Part shown: positions 17,224 to 25,260 of the stretch, piece by piece
Position numbering within the stretch: the stretch's first letter is position 1
Layout of the letters: the number at the start of each line of letters is the position of its first letter
NCBI GenBank assembly: GCA_041552055.1
Contig: JBFELO010000018.1
Location: 1-50,123, forward strand
Source: JBFELO01 sp041552055
Lineage (GTDB): Bacteria; Acidobacteriota; Thermoanaerobaculia; Thermoanaerobaculales; Sulfomarinibacteraceae
DNA: 50,123 nt
Reading direction: 5' to 3'
Notes under the pieces: model-generated
Told to the model about the DNA's origin: nothing
Database searches by the model: none
The model's input: the letters and a program-made list of their open reading frames with translations, nothing else
Position numbers and translations under genes: made by a program

Positions 17224-18756
17224 TTACTCGATCTTGATGAGCTTGAGCACGATCTTCGAAAACGATCCGTACAGGTACGCCACTATGGGCACGACCAGCG
17301 CGACGACACCAGCGGCGACCACGTGTCCGAGGTTACCTTCCGTCCACCATTCACCGAGCAGGAAGTCGAGCACCTGCCGTTGGTGAGAAAACACCGCGAT
17401 GAAGAGGATCACGACCGCAACCAAAAGGGCGAATGCGCGGAAGACATCTCGCGTCCCGAACAGGTACTGTTGCTTCAACTCCTCGACAGCCACCACGGGC
17501 GCCTTGATGTGATCGCTCAGGAATGTCTGGAGCTCTCGTCTCATTCTGATCTTCGCCGCATGCCCACGGTCACCGAACACCTCACCCAACACCACCAGTG
17601 AGTACGGTACCGACCGATCGATCGAGGCAACCAAACCATGTGCACCGCCCGCCACCACGCGGCCACCGCCCGATCGCCCGAGTCTTGCGAGTTCCTCGAT
17701 TGTCGGAGTGACTCCGCCGTTTTCGGAAGGCTCCTCCACGTCATCCTCGATGCCTCCGTCGTAGCTGGCAGATCCGGCGAGCGCCCTCGCAGGAGGCGCG
17801 GGATTCCCTCCTCCCGACTGCTCATCCGCCGTCGGAATGGCTTCCCTTTCGGATGCCAGCCTCACCAGCTCGACCGCAGCATTCCATTTGGTCGCGATTT
17901 CCGCGACGTCGCGAAAGGAATCCGACGAGGGTTCGAACTCCTCCTGCACCCACAGGATGTTGGTGGTGGCCATTGTCGAGCGCACCTGGCTGACACCGGC
18001 AACGCCCGACACGACCGCCGCCACGGCCTCGGCACGACCGGCATCGTGCGGCAGGTAGCTCACCGTGACCACTCCCGAGTCCGCCCGCACCTTGTAGGCG
18101 GCCTGAGACGTACGGTCGTCACGTGCGAGCGCCAATCGGCTGTGCGCCGCGAGCCTCAGGTCGAGCACGGCCTTTTGGGAGGCCGGTGTCACCTGGAAGT
18201 CCGGGAGCTGGGCAATGGCCGTCAACCCGGCGGCCGCGTTCTCGACGCTCAGTTGATCGAGGTTCAGAGTGAGGTCGTAGTGGCTGGTGTCCTCCCACGA
18301 CACGCCGTGCAGGGAGTGCGTCCACCTCCGCCAGTCGTCGTCGACGTCCTCGAGATAACGGCGAGCCCTTCGGCGGTCGACCCCCAATCGCTGCATCGCG
18401 GCCCGGATTCTCCGTTCCTCACCGGTCACCACCCGCACGCGGAGGACGTGGGAAATCCCCGACATCAACAGATGGGCGGTGCGGCCATGGTAGACGAGGC
18501 CCTCATTCATGGAACGGTCGCAGATCTGCGATGTGATAAACGCGAGGTAGTGTTCCCGCTCGAGTGCCAGCCGCTCGCTGAACGAACTCTGGCGCGTGAT
18601 GGCCATCTCGAGCTTGCCGACGGGGATGCCCTCCTCGGTCGCAGATTCGCTCAGCTGTTCCCGGCTCAGGCACGCGTAGCCCAGCTTGCTCGCCAGCTGC
18701 TCCGCCAGCTCCTCGCCACCGACGAAGACCCCTCTGGACAGACAGATTACCTGCAC
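17224..18756 (-). CDS. cytidylate-kinase-like / BON / membrane-anchored protein
   Basis: 510 residues. Residues 1-195 follow the cytidylate-kinase-like family (ICLSRGVFVGGEELAEQLAS, later GLVYHGRTAHLL and RIRAAMQRLGVDRRRARRYLEDVD). The nucleotide loop, usually SR-x-GSGG, is SRGVFVGG, so phosphate binding may be altered. Residues about 205-285 look like a BON domain (DLRLAAHSRLAL..., GVVTVSYLPHDAGRAEAV..., GVAGVSQVRSTM). A low-complexity acidic linker, an alpha/beta segment (PYSLVVLGEVFGDRG) and two C-terminal TM helices (FALLVAVVILFIAVF; VVAAGVVALVVPIVAYLYG) follow. The kinase part faces the cytoplasm if the N-terminus is inside. It lies 16 bp from uspA and 16 bp from the TSUP gene. I know no characterised protein with this order. 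Confidence 0.75.
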   Translation of the reverse strand: MQVICLSRGVFVGGEELAEQLASKLGYACLSREQLSESATEEGIPVGKLEMAITRQSSFSERLALEREHYLAFITSQICDRSMNEGLVYHGRTAHLLMSGISHVLRVRVVTGEERRIRAAMQRLGVDRRRARRYLEDVDDDWRRWTHSLHGVSWEDTSHYDLTLNLDQLSVENAAAGLTAIAQLPDFQVTPASQKAVLDLRLAAHSRLALARDDRTSQAAYKVRADSGVVTVSYLPHDAGRAEAVAAVVSGVAGVSQVRSTMATTNILWVQEEFEPSSDSFRDVAEIATKWNAAVELVRLASEREAIPTADEQSGGGNPAPPARALAGSASYDGGIEDDVEEPSENGGVTPTIEELARLGRSGGGRVVAGGAHGLVASIDRSVPYSLVVLGEVFGDRGHAAKIRMRRELQTFLSDHIKAPVVAVEELKQQYLFGTRDVFRAFALLVAVVILFIAVFSHQRQVLDFLLGEWWTEGNLGHVVAAGVVALVVPIVAYLYGSFSKIVLKLIKIE

Positions 18757-18772
18757 TGCGCCACCCTTCCCT

Positions 18773-19207
18773 TCATGTCTTGGGCATCGGCACGACGACC
18801 GGAAGTTCGACTCGATCTCTCATACGGGCGAACCAGTGGCCCTTGGATATGCGCTCCCGACGACGCACCGCCTCCCCATCTCCCCCCCACACGATGGTGT
18901 GCACCGGCCGTGTCTCGGCGAGGAACTTCATCAGCTCCGACGATGGGTCACCTATTCTCAGCTCCCATTCCACCGGCACCTCGGCCTTCCTTGCAGGCTC
19001 GACACACGCCGCCAACAACTCTTCGACTTCATCCTCGAATCGATCGGACGGACCGCTCCCCGCGCGAACGCGCTTCGCCACGTCGTCCGTGAGCAGCATC
19101 AACAGGACCAACCTGGCGCCCATGCGCTGGGCCAGCTCCACCGAGTACCGAAGCGCCTCGTGCGTCGGTGCCAGTGCGTCGAATACCAACATGATTCGTG
19201 TCTGCAT
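18773..19207 (-). CDS. universal stress protein (UspA fold)
   Basis: 144 residues from ATG 19207; longer frames reach 19306 but would include the sigma54-like promoter and give an atypical N-terminus. TRIMLVFDALAPTHEALRYSVELAQRMGARLVLL is the opening strand-helix of the family. The ATP-binding signature G-x2-G-x9-G(S/T) near the C-terminus is not evident (VWGGDGEAVRRRERISKGHWF), so it is probably of the non-ATP class. The Shine-Dalgarno is weak (GCGAGAG). It heads an operon with the kinase-like, TSUP, receiver and sensor genes, all spaced 16-42 bp apart. Confidence 0.85.
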   Translation of the reverse strand: MQTRIMLVFDALAPTHEALRYSVELAQRMGARLVLLMLLTDDVAKRVRAGSGPSDRFEDEVEELLAACVEPARKAEVPVEWELRIGDPSSELMKFLAETRPVHTIVWGGDGEAVRRRERISKGHWFARMRDRVELPVVVPMPKT

Positions 19208-19241
19208 CTCTCGCGGTCCGTCCACTCCAGTCTCGGTGTCT

Positions 19242-19257
19242 ATCAAGATCGGTGCCA
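19242..19257 (-). promoter_or_regulatory. candidate sigma54 promoter of the uspA-led operon
   Basis: On the minus strand TGGCACCGATCTTGAT, against the sigma54 consensus TGGCAC-N5-TTGCW. The GG at -24 and the 10-bp gap to the -12 dinucleotide are correct; the -12 is GA rather than GC. Transcription would start near 19231, giving a leader of about 24 nt before the uspA ATG. The adjacent upstream gene encodes a sigma54 activator. Confidence 0.55.
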
Positions 19258-19334
19258 GGTGGAGAATTGCCGCGATGCGCGCCGGAAGGTCCACGGACAT
19301 TGACACTCGTGCCCCACGAGGACCGAACCGGAAG

Positions 19335-19351
19335 CGTTGCGCTTCGCAACG
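19335..19351. promoter_or_regulatory. perfect inverted repeat, candidate activator site
   Basis: CGTTGCG-CTT-CGCAACG, seven perfect base pairs around a 3-bp centre. Its centre is about 112 bp upstream of the predicted start of the sigma54-like promoter, the usual distance for an enhancer-binding protein. It is also 108 bp past the stop of the activator gene and could in principle fold as a short RNA hairpin, but no T-tract follows. Confidence 0.45.
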
Positions 19352-19458
19352 TATCCGAAGGTCTTCGCCCTCGTTATCACCCGGGGGACTGGTTTGTTTC
19401 CGAACGTTGAACTCTGCAGCGATGCTGTTGCAAACTTCAACGCCCGGTTGGAGGTGGG

Positions 19459-20856
19459 CTAGGGATCGTCGCCCGACTCATCGATTTCGTAGTGCTTCAG
19501 GCGTCGCCACAGCGAGGAGCGGTCGATCCCGAGGAGTCGGGCAGCCTTGGTCTTGTTCCGGCCAGTCCGCCTGAGTACCCACTGGATGTAGTCACGCTCG
19601 ACCTCGCGCAGGGTACGCACCGATGAGTCCGGCTGTTCGAAGGGGAACACGTCCATCTCGCGGAGGTCGGACGGCAGGTCCTCGTAGCCGATGTCGGCCC
19701 CCCGCGCCACGGCAACGGCGCGCTCCACGAGATTCTCGAGTTCTCGTACGTTGCCCGGAAACGAGTACTCCACCAGCGCTTGAAGTGCTCTATCCGAGAA
19801 ACAACTGATCTCCCTGCCCGCTCTTTTCGCGGCGCGCCCGAGGAAGAACTGCGCGAGCAGCGGGATGTCTTCCCGACGGTTCCTGAGTGGCGGTATGACG
19901 ATCGAGATGACGTTGAGCCGATAGAAGAGATCCTGCCGGAACAGCCCTGCGGCCACCGCTTTCTTGAGGTCCTTGTTCGTGGCGGCGATGATTCGAACAT
20001 CGATCGGATGGGGGGTGTTGCCACCGACCCTCATGATCTCCCGCTCCTCGATCGCCCGCAGGAGCTTGACCTGCATCGACAGCGGCATGTCACCGACCTC
20101 GTCCAGCAACAACGTACCTCCGTCCGCGCTCTCGAACAGCCCGAGGCGGGTCCGTGTGGCTCCCGTGAACGCATCCTTTTCGTGGCCGAAGAGCTCGTTG
20201 GCTAGGAGATCCTCGGCAAAGGCGCCGCAGTTGACCGCCAGGAATCTCCCGGTCGATCGCCTGCTGCAGTGGTGGATCAACGCGGCTGCCAGCTCTTTGC
20301 CGGTGCCCGACTCCCCGGTGAGGAGTACAGTGCTGTCGGTCGGCGCGATCTGTCGTATCAGGTGGACGAGATTCCTGATTTCGCGGCTGTCTCCCAGGAT
20401 CTGCGGGCGCTCGAGTCCCTCCCGGGCCCGCTCCTCGAGTTCGCGGACCCTCCGCCGCAGTCGAACCGTCTCCGCAGCCCGCATGACGAGCTGCTCGAGC
20501 TGACCAGGCCTGAAGGGTTTCTCGAGGTAATGGAAGCCTCCCAGCTTGATCGCCTCGATGGCTGACGAAATAGACGCGAAACCGGTGATTACGATGACCT
20601 CGATCTCGGGGCTCTTGTGCTTCGCACGCTCCAACAGCTCGAGGCCGCTCATTTCAGCCATGACCAGATCGGTCACCAGTACGTCGAAGCGTTCGCTTTC
20701 GAGAAGACTCAGCGCCTGGAACCCGTCCCGAGCTGCGGCTGTCCGATGGCCCTGCCTGGCAAGCACGCGACAGAGGCTCTTCCGCGAGACCTCGTCATCG
20801 TCCACGACGAGGATTCTCGCCTGCTCGGTTTCAGGGGAATCGGCGCCATGCGGCAT
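19459..20856 (-). CDS. sigma54-dependent response regulator (NtrC family) with DAFTGA loop
   Basis: 465 residues. A receiver domain (acceptor D63 in VTDLVM, Lys in EKPFRP), a coiled-coil linker, an AAA+ domain with Walker A GESGTGKE (181-188) and Walker B GGTLLLDEVGD, and a C-terminal Fis-type helix-turn-helix (TGRNKTKAARLLGIDRSSLWRRLK). The sigma54-contact loop reads EKDAFTGA (226-233): the first Gly of GAFTGA is Asp. Everything else needed for ATP hydrolysis is present. The start at ATG 20856 has no strong Shine-Dalgarno. It is the only regulator in the cluster with a DNA-binding domain and lies directly upstream of a sigma54-like promoter. Confidence 0.93.
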   Translation of the reverse strand: MPHGADSPETEQARILVVDDDEVSRKSLCRVLARQGHRTAAARDGFQALSLLESERFDVLVTDLVMAEMSGLELLERAKHKSPEIEVIVITGFASISSAIEAIKLGGFHYLEKPFRPGQLEQLVMRAAETVRLRRRVRELEERAREGLERPQILGDSREIRNLVHLIRQIAPTDSTVLLTGESGTGKELAAALIHHCSRRSTGRFLAVNCGAFAEDLLANELFGHEKDAFTGATRTRLGLFESADGGTLLLDEVGDMPLSMQVKLLRAIEEREIMRVGGNTPHPIDVRIIAATNKDLKKAVAAGLFRQDLFYRLNVISIVIPPLRNRREDIPLLAQFFLGRAAKRAGREISCFSDRALQALVEYSFPGNVRELENLVERAVAVARGADIGYEDLPSDLREMDVFPFEQPDSSVRTLREVERDYIQWVLRRTGRNKTKAARLLGIDRSSLWRRLKHYEIDESGDDP

Positions 20857-20993
20857 GGTTCAGTTCGGTGACATTCGTGCGGAGGCATTCCTCCCATCGC
20901 TTGCGTCCGAGTGGTTCGAGCGCCTCTCAATTGTCGCTCGATGACTCCTGATCGTCAGATCGGCGTTCACGCTGACGCGCCTCCACACCAGGC

Positions 20994-21800
20994 TCAATCT
21001 CGGTCGTCGTCCTGGGAGTCGATCCGCACCGCATCGTCGAGATCGCCTCCAGTCGCCATGCCCGCAGCCGCCATGGTCGTTTCGAGCTTCCTCAGCACTC
21101 CACGCACGAAGCCCCAGAAGCTGCCCATGTCCTGCTTGTCGAAGTAGGCGGAATTGAGGGCCTCGGTAGCCTCGCGGAGCTTGTCGTCGCCGTACGCGGT
21201 CAGCAGTATGGTCTCGACGCCCGGGTGGATCTCCTTCAGCTTCGTGATCGCGACGAGCCCGTCCATGTCGGGCAGCCTTTGGTCGACGACCGCGACGTGG
21301 ATCTTGTTCGTTTTCGCAAGCTCGACGGCGTCGCGCACGTTGACGGCGGTCAACGGCTCGTACCCTCGCAGCCTGATCCGTTCCGCCAGTGTTCCCAGAA
21401 ACGCCTCGTCGTCGTCAACGAGCAGGATTCTGATTCTGCGAAACGGGATGTCGGCCAAGAACTCCCAGAAGCTGCCCATGTCCTGCTTGTCGAAGTAGGC
21501 CGAGTTGAGAGCCTCCGTGGCCTCCCGAAGCTTGTCATCGCCGTACGCGGTCAACAGAATCGTCCTGATGTCGGGTTGTATCTCCTTGAGCTTCGTGATG
21601 GCCACGAGCCCATCCATGTCCGGCAACCTGAGGTCAACCACGGCGACGTGAAACCTGTTCTTCCTGGCAAGCTCGATCGCGTCGCTGACGTTCAACGCGG
21701 TCATCGTCTCGAATCCTCGCAATCGGATTCTCTCCGCGAGGGATTTCAGGAACTGTTCATCGTCGTCTACCAACAAGACCGTGGGACGATCATTTTCCAT
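20994..21800 (-). CDS. tandem double-receiver protein
   Basis: 268 residues: two receiver domains (about 6-118 and 124-236) followed by a short acidic tail. Both keep the acidic DDDE, the acceptor Asp (VVDLRLPDMDG; VVDQRLPDMDG), the Thr in LLTAYGD and the Lys in YFDKQDMGSFW. The copies are nearly identical over long stretches at both protein and DNA level, with a period of about 354 bp, so the duplication is recent or maintained by conversion. No output domain. A protein with two receivers and no effector can act as phosphate sink or link in a relay. It lies 137 bp upstream of the sigma54 activator gene. Confidence 0.92.
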   Translation of the reverse strand: MENDRPTVLLVDDDEQFLKSLAERIRLRGFETMTALNVSDAIELARKNRFHVAVVDLRLPDMDGLVAITKLKEIQPDIRTILLTAYGDDKLREATEALNSAYFDKQDMGSFWEFLADIPFRRIRILLVDDDEAFLGTLAERIRLRGYEPLTAVNVRDAVELAKTNKIHVAVVDQRLPDMDGLVAITKLKEIHPGVETILLTAYGDDKLREATEALNSAYFDKQDMGSFWGFVRGVLRKLETTMAAAGMATGGDLDDAVRIDSQDDDRD

Positions 21801-21922
21801 GTCTCACCCTCCCGCACGTTTCGATCCACCCATCGATGCCTGCTGTTCGGCGCGGCACCTGCGTGCACTCACGCGTCACACCATGTCGTGATGGCGAGCA
21901 CAACGGGAGACGCCTCATGACG

Positions 21923-22351
21923 TCAGTGTCCTCCGGACCCCAGAATTCCGCTTGCGGCGACGGTCAAGATCAATATCTCGAGGGCACAAATGACCGAAAA
22001 CATCCGATCCTTCGATCGGATGTACGCACTCATGAGCACGAGATAACACACGATCGTCGTCAGCGCCAGGAACGCGAACCCGGCGTAGTTCAGGAAGTCC
22101 CCTTTGAGGAGCAGCGAGACCCACCCCCATCCGTGGGGGGCTTGGGTTTCGTGCAGGTACTCATCGACCCCGATACTCCAGTAACCCGGAACCTCGGCGA
22201 TTGGCACGTGAGGTGGGAGGATGCCTGACAAGTAGATCGTGTAGGTCACCAGTAGCAGGAACAATCCAAACCACACACCGATCAGGAGCAGGTTTGCGTA
22301 GATGATCTGTTCCGGAGGAGTCTTCGGCCTCTCGTGGTGGCTTTCAGTCAT
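21923..22351 (-). CDS. three-TM membrane protein, partner of TSUP copy 2
   Basis: 142 residues from ATG 22351 (GAGAGGTG 5 nt upstream). Three TM helices: IYANLLLIGVWFGLFLLLV..., YAGFAFLALTTIVCYLVLM, VICALEILILTVAASGIL. Between TM1 and TM2 is an aromatic-rich loop (YWSIGVDEYLHETQAPHGWGW) likely outside the cytoplasm. It begins 10 bp after the stop of the second TSUP gene, so the two are coupled. Small DUF1634-type membrane proteins are known beside TSUP genes; the resemblance here is in layout (C-terminal half with SKDR between TM2 and TM3) and I do not claim membership. Confidence 0.7.
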   Translation of the reverse strand: MTESHHERPKTPPEQIIYANLLLIGVWFGLFLLLVTYTIYLSGILPPHVPIAEVPGYWSIGVDEYLHETQAPHGWGWVSLLLKGDFLNYAGFAFLALTTIVCYLVLMSAYIRSKDRMFSVICALEILILTVAASGILGSGGH

Positions 22352-22361
22352 GGTGCACCTC

Positions 22362-23351
22362 TCATCCGAGCAGTCCGAGATGCAGGCCCTTGTCGATTGC
22401 CTTGAGACCCGCGAAGAACAGCACTCCAATGACAACGTAACGTATGAATTTGGGTTTTGCCCTGCTCAGCACCTTGACGCCGACGAGTGAGCCGAGCATC
22501 AGCCCGACGATCGACGGAACCGCGATCAACGGAATGACGCAGCCACGGTTCATGTAGATCCAGGCGGCCGAGGTGTCGGTGATGGACAGCAGGAACTTGC
22601 TGGTGGCCACGGACACCTTGAGCGGAACGCCCATCATGAGGTTGAGAACGGGGACGTTTGCCCACCCCGCACCCAGTCCGAACATGCCGGCGAGGAGACC
22701 GACGACCACGAACATGAGCAGCCCTGGAAGCGTGCGGTGAGTCTTCCAGCTCACCTCCTGTTTGATTCCCTCCTCCCAGTACGTGCCGGACAGTCCGAGC
22801 GCCATCCCGATTGCATCTTGCCTGGAGACCACCGGAGCCTCAGTGTTCTTCGCCAGCAAGAGCAGAATGGCGATTCCGGTAATCGTCACGCCCAGACAGA
22901 CCTGAATGATGTCGGGATTCAGCGCGGACAGGTAGAGACCGAGCATCGCACCCGCGATGGCAAAAGTCGATGCCACCAGAGCAACGGGCAGCGCGAGGCG
23001 CAGACTCGCGAGATTGCGGCGCAGGAGTCCTGGACCGGCCGCTAGAGCCCCGGCAAGCGCCACCATCAGCCCGGCCCCCCGCACAAAGTCGATGTGAAAC
23101 GGAAAGAACCCGCTGATCAGGGGCACGTAGAGCACTCCGCCCCCGACTCCCGCCATCACCGCGAGGATCCCGAGCGCGAAACAAAAAACGAAGAGCACGG
23201 GCGGCCAGAACCACCAGGGCCTTCCATCGTCGGTCACCTGATCGTCAGAGGCGTGTTCGCTCGGAATCGCCGCTTCTGCGAGCCCACAGCCGACCACAAC
23301 GATGAGAGTGGTCGCCAGCACGCACAGAGCCTTCGTTGTACTGCCTTTCAA
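22362..23351 (-). CDS. TSUP (TauE/SafE) family permease, copy 2
   Basis: About 329 residues from TTG 23351 (GGGAGG 8 nt upstream; a GTG at 23357 is too close to it). The N-terminus (LCVLATTLIVVVGCGLAEA) is a cleavable signal or extra TM, followed by a short acidic segment DDQVTDDGRPWWFWPP outside. Two TSUP halves follow: LGILAVMAGVGGGVLYVPLI and GLLAGMFGLGAGWANVPVLN. A loop between halves holds a conserved-looking SGTYWEEG. It differs strongly from copy 1, so the two are not a recent duplication. The next gene (3-TM protein) is 10 bp away. Confidence 0.88.
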   Translation of the reverse strand: MKGSTTKALCVLATTLIVVVGCGLAEAAIPSEHASDDQVTDDGRPWWFWPPVLFVFCFALGILAVMAGVGGGVLYVPLISGFFPFHIDFVRGAGLMVALAGALAAGPGLLRRNLASLRLALPVALVASTFAIAGAMLGLYLSALNPDIIQVCLGVTITGIAILLLLAKNTEAPVVSRQDAIGMALGLSGTYWEEGIKQEVSWKTHRTLPGLLMFVVVGLLAGMFGLGAGWANVPVLNLMMGVPLKVSVATSKFLLSITDTSAAWIYMNRGCVIPLIAVPSIVGLMLGSLVGVKVLSRAKPKFIRYVVIGVLFFAGLKAIDKGLHLGLLG

Positions 23352-23507
23352 CTCCACCCCCTCCCGAGCTCGAGTCTGGACATTCTTACGGCACCGGGCG
23401 ACACACGCGTCTTCCTTGGACTCTCTCGGCTCGCAGTGGACCCTCGGGCGACTACGGCGTGTCAATCTCGGAGTTGATCGAGGAAAGTCCGCGGTTGTGA
23501 CGTGTCG

Positions 23508-24005
23508 CTACTTCTCGTCGTCATCGATACTCACCAAGGATTTGAGTATCGCCATCGGGCTCGAGCCCATCGCCAACATATCCAACTGGTCCCTCTTCTG
23601 CTTGTCGTGCTGAAATTTCTTGATCAGGCGGGCCTTGTACGCTCGTTGCAGCACGTCCACGAGCTTGTCGAAGTCGTACGGCTTCTCGAGGTAATCGAAT
23701 GCCCCCAACTTCGTGCATTCGACGGCCGAGTCGATCGTTGCGTGGCCGGTGAGCATCACGGCTTCGAGGTACTTGTGCTTCTTTTTCAGGACCTTCAAAA
23801 CCTCGGATCCGTCCATGTCGGGCATCCTCAAGTCGAGAATGGCAACGTCGAATTTCCCCCTCTTCGACACCTTGAGGGCGTCCTTGCCGTTTGTTGCGGT
23901 CTCGACGTCGAAGTCCTTCAGCCGCAGACGCTTGGCGATGCTCTCCAGGAACTTCTCCTCGTCATCGACGATCAGAAGCTGGATTCTCCGTTGCCCGCTG
24001 CTCAT
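23508..24005 (-). CDS. response regulator, receiver plus short C-terminal helix
   Basis: 165 residues; GGAGG 6 nt before ATG 24005. Receiver domain with VDDEE, acceptor in AILDLRMPDMDG, LTGHA, and EKPYDF. After the receiver come about 40 residues that are helical and basic (RAYKARLIKKFQHDKQKRDQLDML) and a hydrophobic tail, too short for a DNA-binding domain. It lies 156 bp before TSUP copy 2 and 188 bp after the kinase-like gene, on the same strand. Confidence 0.92.
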   Translation of the reverse strand: MSSGQRRIQLLIVDDEEKFLESIAKRLRLKDFDVETATNGKDALKVSKRGKFDVAILDLRMPDMDGSEVLKVLKKKHKYLEAVMLTGHATIDSAVECTKLGAFDYLEKPYDFDKLVDVLQRAYKARLIKKFQHDKQKRDQLDMLAMGSSPMAILKSLVSIDDDEK

Positions 24006-24193
24006 GAGAAACCTCCTGTGGGCTCGCGCTCGAACCTGTTGTCGGTCAAAATTGTGAACCTTCCAGCTGCGAGTTGCAAGCGGCCCGGTGGGACAGCACT
24101 CGCGATCCCCCCCGGGTCGCGCCCCGGCGCGGTGGAGTTGCCCTCCAGTCGGCCGCCGGTCGTGGCACGGAGGAGGGATTCACGGACCGAATC

Positions 24194-24883
24194 TCACGCC
24201 ACGGAGCCGGCCGGGAATGACTCGGCACCATCGATCTCGATCAGTGCCGGCAGCCGGATGAGGACTTCACCGCGCGACGTGTCGGTCTCGACGTGCGCGC
24301 CCAGGGCATGGACGATGCGGCGGACGTCGTCATCGAGGAACCCCTCGACGCCCGTGCCGCCGAGCCCAGAGATCACGATCCGGCCACCATCCTGGTCAGA
24401 CGTGGTGCAGACCCCGATCGAGCCGTCCGGCCCGACGGCCCTGAATCCATGGATGAAACTGCGGTAGACGAGGTCCTCCAACAGGAGAGGTCGTGTCGTC
24501 ACCCTCGGTCCCGAACCCTCGACGCTCCGGGTTTCGACCCTGCAGGAGAAACTCACGTAGCGCGTCAGTCCCGAGACCAGGTCGACGAGCTCTGTGAGAT
24601 CCACCTCCGCAACCGGTTCATCTCCACTGTGGGCAAACGCGTTCAGGTTCTTCACCACGCGAAAACCGCGTTTGACCTCCTCGACGACCGTATCGGCACA
24701 CCTCCGTAGCTCGGAGGCATCGAGAGGCCGGCCGCTCATCCCAAGTTCCGTCAGATCTGCCAGGAGACCGGCAGTCTCCGAGATGGTGGCGAGGACGTTG
24801 TTGATTTCGTGGGACACGCTCGCGGTGATACGCCCCTGAAAATCAACCTGCTCTGTGGCGATGAAATCGGGCTCTCCGCTCAT
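24194..24883 (-). CDS. histidine-phosphotransfer-like protein: DHp helices, degenerate ATPase
   Basis: 229 residues from ATG 24883 (GGGAGG 7 nt upstream). Residues about 18-90 form a HisKA/DHp-like helical hairpin with SVSHEINNVLATISE, the phospho-accepting H box. The C-terminal 130 residues occupy the place of the ATPase but show no N box, no D-x-G-x-G and no GTGLGL. This is the plan of ChpT-like phosphotransferases, which relay phosphate and do not bind ATP; homology to ChpT itself is not claimed. The start overlaps the stop of the upstream receiver gene by 4 bp (ATGA), so the two are translationally coupled. Confidence 0.7.
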   Translation of the reverse strand: MSGEPDFIATEQVDFQGRITASVSHEINNVLATISETAGLLADLTELGMSGRPLDASELRRCADTVVEEVKRGFRVVKNLNAFAHSGDEPVAEVDLTELVDLVSGLTRYVSFSCRVETRSVEGSGPRVTTRPLLLEDLVYRSFIHGFRAVGPDGSIGVCTTSDQDGGRIVISGLGGTGVEGFLDDDVRRIVHALGAHVETDTSRGEVLIRLPALIEIDGAESFPAGSVA

Positions 24884-25260
24884 CTTCCGGCCTCCCCGCC
24901 ACGCGACGACACCCCGGTGCACCTGTGGATCGTCTCGATGAGCTCGTCGATGGCGACCGGCTTCGCCAGGTACGCTGAAGCCTGCGGCGAGCCGATGGAG
25001 AAATCCTCCAGCGAACCGTGCCCGGTAACGAAGATGAACTTGGCGTCTGGATTCAGCTGCTCGAGCTTGGCTTTCAGCTGGATGCCCCCAATTCCCGGCA
25101 TCTTGACATCGAGCGCCATCACGTCGTACCGCGTGTCGGCGGCCAAGCTGAGGGCCTCCTCTCCGCTGAACGCGTAATCTGCGTCGATACCTCTCATGCG
25201 CAGTCTCTTCGCGAGTACCGACACGAATCGCTTCTCATCGTCAACCAGCAACACCTTCAT
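24880..25260 (-). CDS. stand-alone receiver protein
   Basis: 126 residues from ATG 25260, preceded by GAGGAGG. Receiver only: VDDEK, acceptor in ALDVKMPGIGG, VTGHG and AKPVAI. Between the Thr and Lys blocks the sequence SLEDFSIGSPQASAYL replaces the usual hydrophobic alpha4 face. The gene overlaps the upstream sensor kinase by 20 bp and the downstream phosphotransfer-like gene by 4 bp, an arrangement typical of a dedicated relay. Confidence 0.92.
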   Translation of the reverse strand: MKVLLVDDEKRFVSVLAKRLRMRGIDADYAFSGEEALSLAADTRYDVMALDVKMPGIGGIQLKAKLEQLNPDAKFIFVTGHGSLEDFSIGSPQASAYLAKPVAIDELIETIHRCTGVSSRGGEAGR

